Assembly (NCBI RefSeq): GCF_018531495.1
Contig: NZ_JAHDTI010000012.1
Coordinates: 62,001-126,000, forward strand
DNA: 64,000 bases
DNA from: Nonomuraea sediminis
GTDB taxonomy: Bacteria; Actinomycetota; Actinomycetes; Streptosporangiales; Streptosporangiaceae
Direction: 5' to 3'
Within the stretch, counting starts at the first letter, position 1, and every line of letters starts with the position of its first letter. This document shows, one piece after another, positions 62,001 through 64,000 of the stretch. The notes beneath the pieces were generated by a model. It saw nothing but the letters and a program-made list of their open reading frames with translations, did not search any database and was not told where the DNA came from. Both the position numbers and the translations under genes were made by a program.

Positions 62001-64000
62001 CAAGCACGGCGCCACCACCGACACCGTGACGGTGGACCAGACCAAGAACAGCGGCGACTGGGTGCAACTGGGCACCTACACCTTCACCGCCGGCCTCGGC
62101 GACACCGTCACGCTGACCGACAACGCCAACGGCAGCGTCATCGCTGACGCCGTCAAGCTGGTGCGCGACAACAGCGGCGACACCGACGGCGAGAAGAAGG
62201 ACTTCGCCTACACCTACGACCCTAACGCCAACCTGATCGACATCGCCGACAACTCGGCCAACGCCAAGATCGACAACTGGGACATCTCCTACACCGGTCT
62301 CAACCAGATCGACACCATCAAGGAGACGCTGAAGGGTGTCCTGAAGAACACCACCAGCTACGGCTACAACGAAAACAGCGCCGTCACCCAGCTCACCCAC
62401 GACAAGGTGCTGTCGACCTACCGCTACGATATCCGCGACCTGGTCGACCAGGTGGTCAACAAGAAGTCCGCATCGGATCCGCTGCCGAAGACGACCGGCT
62501 ACACCTACACTCCGCGCGGTGAGTGGCTGAAGGAGACCAAGGCCAACGGCAACACCGTTGACTACGACTACTTCCTGTCCGGCGTCCTGCGCTACTCGGT
62601 GGAGAAGAAGCCCAACGCGGCCATCGTGGCCGAGCACACCATCGGCTACCAGGGCAACCTGCAACGCGCGTCGGATCACGCCAAACTCCAGAACGCCGAC
62701 AACCCGGGTGCGTACTTAGAGAACGACTACGCCTACACCTACGACCCGCGCGACCGCATCGCCAAGACGGTGAAGACCCCGGTCGGCGGCGGTGCGGCGG
62801 AGACCGAGACCTACTCCCACGACCCCAACAGCAACGTCTGGCAGCAGCAGGTCCTGGGCAAGACCACCACCTTCAACTTCGACCGCAACCGGCTGATGAC
62901 CTCGGTCACCGACGGCGCCACCTCCACCTACACCTACGACCCGTTCGGCCGGCTGCGCACCATCCAGGGTGGCGGCAAAACCCAGGAGAAGTACACCTAC
63001 GACGGCTTCGACCACGTCATCAAGCACGAGAAGCTCGGCGGCGACGGTGCCACCACGGTCACCAGCTACACCTTCGACCCGCTCGACCGGACAACGTCGA
63101 AGACGGAGAAGGAAGGCTCCGCCTCGGCGAAGACCACCAACTACTCCTACCTCGGCCTGTCCAGCGAGGTCCTGGACGAAGAGGTGGCCGGCCAACTGAC
63201 CAAGTCCTTCCAATACTCCCCGTGGGGCGAACGTCTGTCCCAGACGAAGATCACCGACACCGGTGCCGAGGAGTCGTCCTACTACGGCTACAACGCCCAC
63301 TCCGACGTCGAGGACATCACCAAGGAGAACGGCGACACCCGCGCCACCTACGGCTACACCGCCTACGGCAGCAACGACGACAAACTCTTCACCGGCATCG
63401 ACAAGCCCGACCCGGTCGACCCGACGGCCAAGGACGAGTACAACCCGTACCGGTTCAACGGCAAGCGGTGGGACAACTCCACCGGCATGTACGACATGGG
63501 GTTCCGCGACTACAACCCGGGCCTCAACCGCTTCCTCAACCTCGACTCCTACAACGGCGCTCTCGACGACCTCGGCCTCGGCCTCGACCCCTGGACCGCC
63601 AACCGCTACGCCTTCACCGGCGGCAACCCCATCAACAACATAGAAATCGATGGCCACGCACCAGACAACTGCCTTTACGGTTACTGCTCGGCACAAGTAG
63701 CAAAGGATGGCCCCCTTCAAACCGGGCCGCAACTCGCGCCCACACCGAATCCGTCCACGCCGAAGTCCAAGGCAGACAAGAGCGCGGAACCGCAGGGCAC
63801 GCCGACGCCGTCTCCTCGGCCCGGCGAAGACATTAATAGCTACTTCAAGGCCTGCCAGAAGATCGGCCTAGAAAATTGCCGCTGGGGAAAATCCGAAGTA
63901 TCGCTTCTTTATGATCTGTTCGTCAAGGATTTTGTGGATTGCGTCGGCGGCGACGCTGGGGCCTGTGCTTGGGCCGCGGTAAACATCATCCCCGTCGGCA
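56089..64000 (+). CDS. Giant secreted RHS/YD-repeat polymorphic toxin protein (3' end outside window)
   Basis: The frame runs open from the ATG at 56089 to the window edge (at least 2637 residues). Start MSLLPRRQSPESVSRRRRRY is an Arg-rich N-region before a signal segment (about 29-50, VMIVFVLVAALAPPPPASA). Two DNRLRE-like beta domains follow (about 355-430 and 620-700). Next is an Ig-like domain (about 835-945). YD repeats occupy about 1180-2450, with many copies of G-x3-6-Y-x-Y-D. A golvesin-type carbohydrate-binding domain is inserted at about 1900-2030 (GSYKLYAQYPAGATATNAGY). The conserved RHS core RFNGKRWDNSTGMYDMGFRD begins near 2455 and closes with NPINNIEIDGH. A variable toxin tip starts after that (YGYCSAQ onward) but is cut off. 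The protein should be exported and release its tip into competitors. Confidence 0.9.
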   Translation, partial: MSLLPRRQSPESVSRRRRRYARLHRAVGVMIVFVLVAALAPPPPASAQTLSIAASAEPRVISRFASWLGATVAGWFTDEPHGGMSASPVPVTLPGRDGAGATYKLDPVKEPGKRVKELTGQRTAVSKTFELEDGRRQVEISAAPERYRDARGDWQKIDTAVKQVDDGWGDDGTGFATRFSDGTDRLVRVGLGDAQLTFGLAGPAAKLTPEVDGSKVTYRNAFGPGADAVYEVTSSGVKEKIVLSQAPASGAAFAFTVTASGELQAKAQQDGSIAFLSQGSGKPVFLLPKPFMIDSADDAASPYGKRYSAAVRQEVTGQQGDQVTITVTPDAGWLADAGRAWPVTIDPTVVVSPDWNTSNDATIVSSAASTNFDGDGRLQVGVSGSSIARSLVQFNLASLVPSGTVIDKAELGLYYDQSLPATGVVPLEARQVTQAWDGQTVTWNSINTAIGPVAANVTYQPAEAHIWHSYPLTALVQGWVNGSIANHGVVIKAVNEGAAAGGPIYTAGDVLGGFPVMPMPKLTLTYGMPSVALARPRIVHATGAELSWSAYDGPGKVAEYQVHRMRTDQPFTPSAATLVATLEPTATFYVDTTAPPSAGATYQVVAVREDGQASTSGPQWVRTPTPGDAYAEVPASMDTTLSSCQPTQGHDTPGGLAELRAGFGGTTLGNTRALIKFDTSIIPASTKYLLAHVYFSTASAIGAEASYGFYELKRDFDEASASWQNAASGSAWTTPGGDYNAPQVGQPMWLAPGSPTWEQVDGFDAIAAKWVADPASNHGLLLRPTSESNKACPTSGNGATLTSSEAPESEVRPVLVVRYADPATTYQALATPPRMVAGEQQTIPVTVTNTTTTTWPAGTIKLGYFWKLPDGTDVTGASQILTPIPDELAPDHAVTVNATVKAPVLANGNLAEAVSLVWDSQDTTNNWQSASHGLPQLPQQIRIDSPTSDLLGLEKFYSYTGKNTGAGATALVNPYAGNLVWSYNAFSNPSRGAQTFVRMAYNSLDTSSASLGYGWSLQTSTLSKLGSQVYFHPPGQAWPSQVRLTDGDGTTHVWTLDTHGADVKDCTPATCDYTHPRGIHLYLQKTGSADPLRQWVFTKPDRTQFFFDDEGFQSAIVDKNGNTMSFTYERRRSNNKPTKFLQYITDAAGRRTLSLDYYAKGQDYTYINDAGQEVSDTKLTNPHIIDNVQTITDIAGRKVSFTYTDKGLLAKMVDGDGDAQAKTFRFSYDATQGNKNVKLKTVKDPRDHSTTFSYYEAPVDPKDKWKISDLTDRLQGRTHFDYVDPDGSQGSTINATVTDPLQHQTKYLLDASGRPHEITNAKNELTVLDWDSDHNVTTLTEPNQAKTTWEYDQQTGYPLTIKDAEANANGTPGTVLDYDTGLGGNTADLRFKTSPEGRKWEFRYDANGNLKSVTDPIGATTPDANDYTTKYDYDPLLGQLITSTDANGNATSYGDYDPTGYPKTITDPYSNVTATTYDVRGNVLTVTDALGKKTTQTYDIFKRPLENKSPKDQDAAQPVFIVTPAPIYDANDNVTTMAAPNGAISTATYDDADQLLSSILPVDKAGDPERKASFTWDLAGNLKTQTEPKGNLTPADPKDYVTTYLYDAIYQLTDVVNAKQDKISYSYDNVSNTTKVIDPRKNATADANDYTAIYGYDLNHRVKTVKDAAGYQTSTDYDLDGLVVGQTDQENNKSITVYDQRGAVVETRVPHAETDGVIKYVTTKFVYDQVGNQTKVITPRGVERGGDLVDFVQETKYDKLNRPSEKVFPYDRSDPVYNTPDSVLYAYDPVSRLQEISSPPSHGQSIRNVSSMTYWDNGWSKTTTDAWKIKTSYDYNELGEQTNRTVTSAGNSSQRALDWSYYPDGKLKTHSDNGVPLGLDVVLDDNSDTGQVSATGSWTTTSGGSLASNVVGPRVQTSATSGFVGYDYAVAPAGTGSSSFTWNLTIPADGSYKLYAQYPAGATATNAGYQVKHGATTDTVTVDQTKNSGDWVQLGTYTFTAGLGDTVTLTDNANGSVIADAVKLVRDNSGDTDGEKKDFAYTYDPNANLIDIADNSANAKIDNWDISYTGLNQIDTIKETLKGVLKNTTSYGYNENSAVTQLTHDKVLSTYRYDIRDLVDQVVNKKSASDPLPKTTGYTYTPRGEWLKETKANGNTVDYDYFLSGVLRYSVEKKPNAAIVAEHTIGYQGNLQRASDHAKLQNADNPGAYLENDYAYTYDPRDRIAKTVKTPVGGGAAETETYSHDPNSNVWQQQVLGKTTTFNFDRNRLMTSVTDGATSTYTYDPFGRLRTIQGGGKTQEKYTYDGFDHVIKHEKLGGDGATTVTSYTFDPLDRTTSKTEKEGSASAKTTNYSYLGLSSEVLDEEVAGQLTKSFQYSPWGERLSQTKITDTGAEESSYYGYNAHSDVEDITKENGDTRATYGYTAYGSNDDKLFTGIDKPDPVDPTAKDEYNPYRFNGKRWDNSTGMYDMGFRDYNPGLNRFLNLDSYNGALDDLGLGLDPWTANRYAFTGGNPINNIEIDGHAPDNCLYGYCSAQVAKDGPLQTGPQLAPTPNPSTPKSKADKSAEPQGTPTPSPRPGEDINSYFKACQKIGLENCRWGKSEVSLLYDLFVKDFVDCVGGDAGACAWAAVNIIPVG

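Noticed and set aside
1..64000. CRISPR array
   Set aside because: No regularly spaced direct repeats with unique spacers were seen; the repetitive region in 59-63.5 kb is protein-coding YD repeats.

Overview
This is a high-GC actinomycete sequence. The evidence is the strong G/C third-position bias, GTG and TTG starts, a StrR-type regulator, and the IS and integrase families present. Genus cannot be read from the window; a Streptosporangiales or Streptomyces-like actinobacterium is the best inference.

Layout. (1) 0-2.8 kb: an IS630 transposase in two frames, an anchored NPCBM-like protein, two tiny genes and an IS481 remnant. (2) 2.8-10.1 kb: the first half of a biosynthetic locus. A leftward operon encodes a stand-alone condensation protein, an acyl-AMP ligase, a fold-III PLP decarboxylase, an ACP, a frame-broken transglutaminase-like gene and an acyl-CoA dehydrogenase. 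Divergent to it is a second ACP, cut after 49 codons by an IS. (3) 10.1-14.1 kb: that IS (10089-11284, inverted repeats visible), a StrR-like regulator with a terminator hairpin, and remnants of a tyrosine recombinase, an IS30 and an IS3 element. (4) 14.3-25.6 kb: a flavin oxidoreductase, a double-GNAT protein, a CaiB-type CoA transferase, two overlapping ABC exporter half-transporters, an isoleucyl-tRNA synthetase fragment, an IS5-like transposase and a type II thioesterase. (5) 25.9-38.3 kb: one 4144-residue hybrid synthetase, read as C*-A-PCP-KS-AT-KR-ACP-KS-ACP-aminotransferase-thioester reductase. (6) 38.9-47.9 kb: a PurF paralogue, a leftward operon (small protein, kinase-like protein, NDK-like protein, malate synthase), a cupin-like protein and a family-5-type nucleotidyltransferase. 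(7) 48.3-56 kb: a transposase remnant, the 3' half of a tRNA-Arg(TCT) gene beside a tyrosine integrase (an integration junction), a candidate nuclease, hypothetical proteins and a polymorphic-toxin tip with a probable immunity gene. (8) 56.1-64 kb: a giant secreted RHS/YD-repeat protein that runs off the window end.

How it may work together (inference). The left operon resembles the butirosin BtrI/J/K logic: a ligase loads an amino acid on the ACP, the decarboxylase decarboxylates it there, and the dehydrogenase and condensation protein process or transfer it. The megasynthase would activate one amino acid, extend it twice (beta-hydroxy, then beta-amino) and release it reductively as an aldehyde or alcohol. 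Its N-terminal condensation domain has lost the catalytic His, and its second KS has no AT. PurF, malate synthase, NDK-like and kinase-like genes beside it are unusual partners and could supply precursors, tailoring or self-protection.

Many genes are interrupted by IS elements or frameshifts. Either the cluster is decaying or the assembly contains indel errors; these cannot be told apart from this sequence alone.
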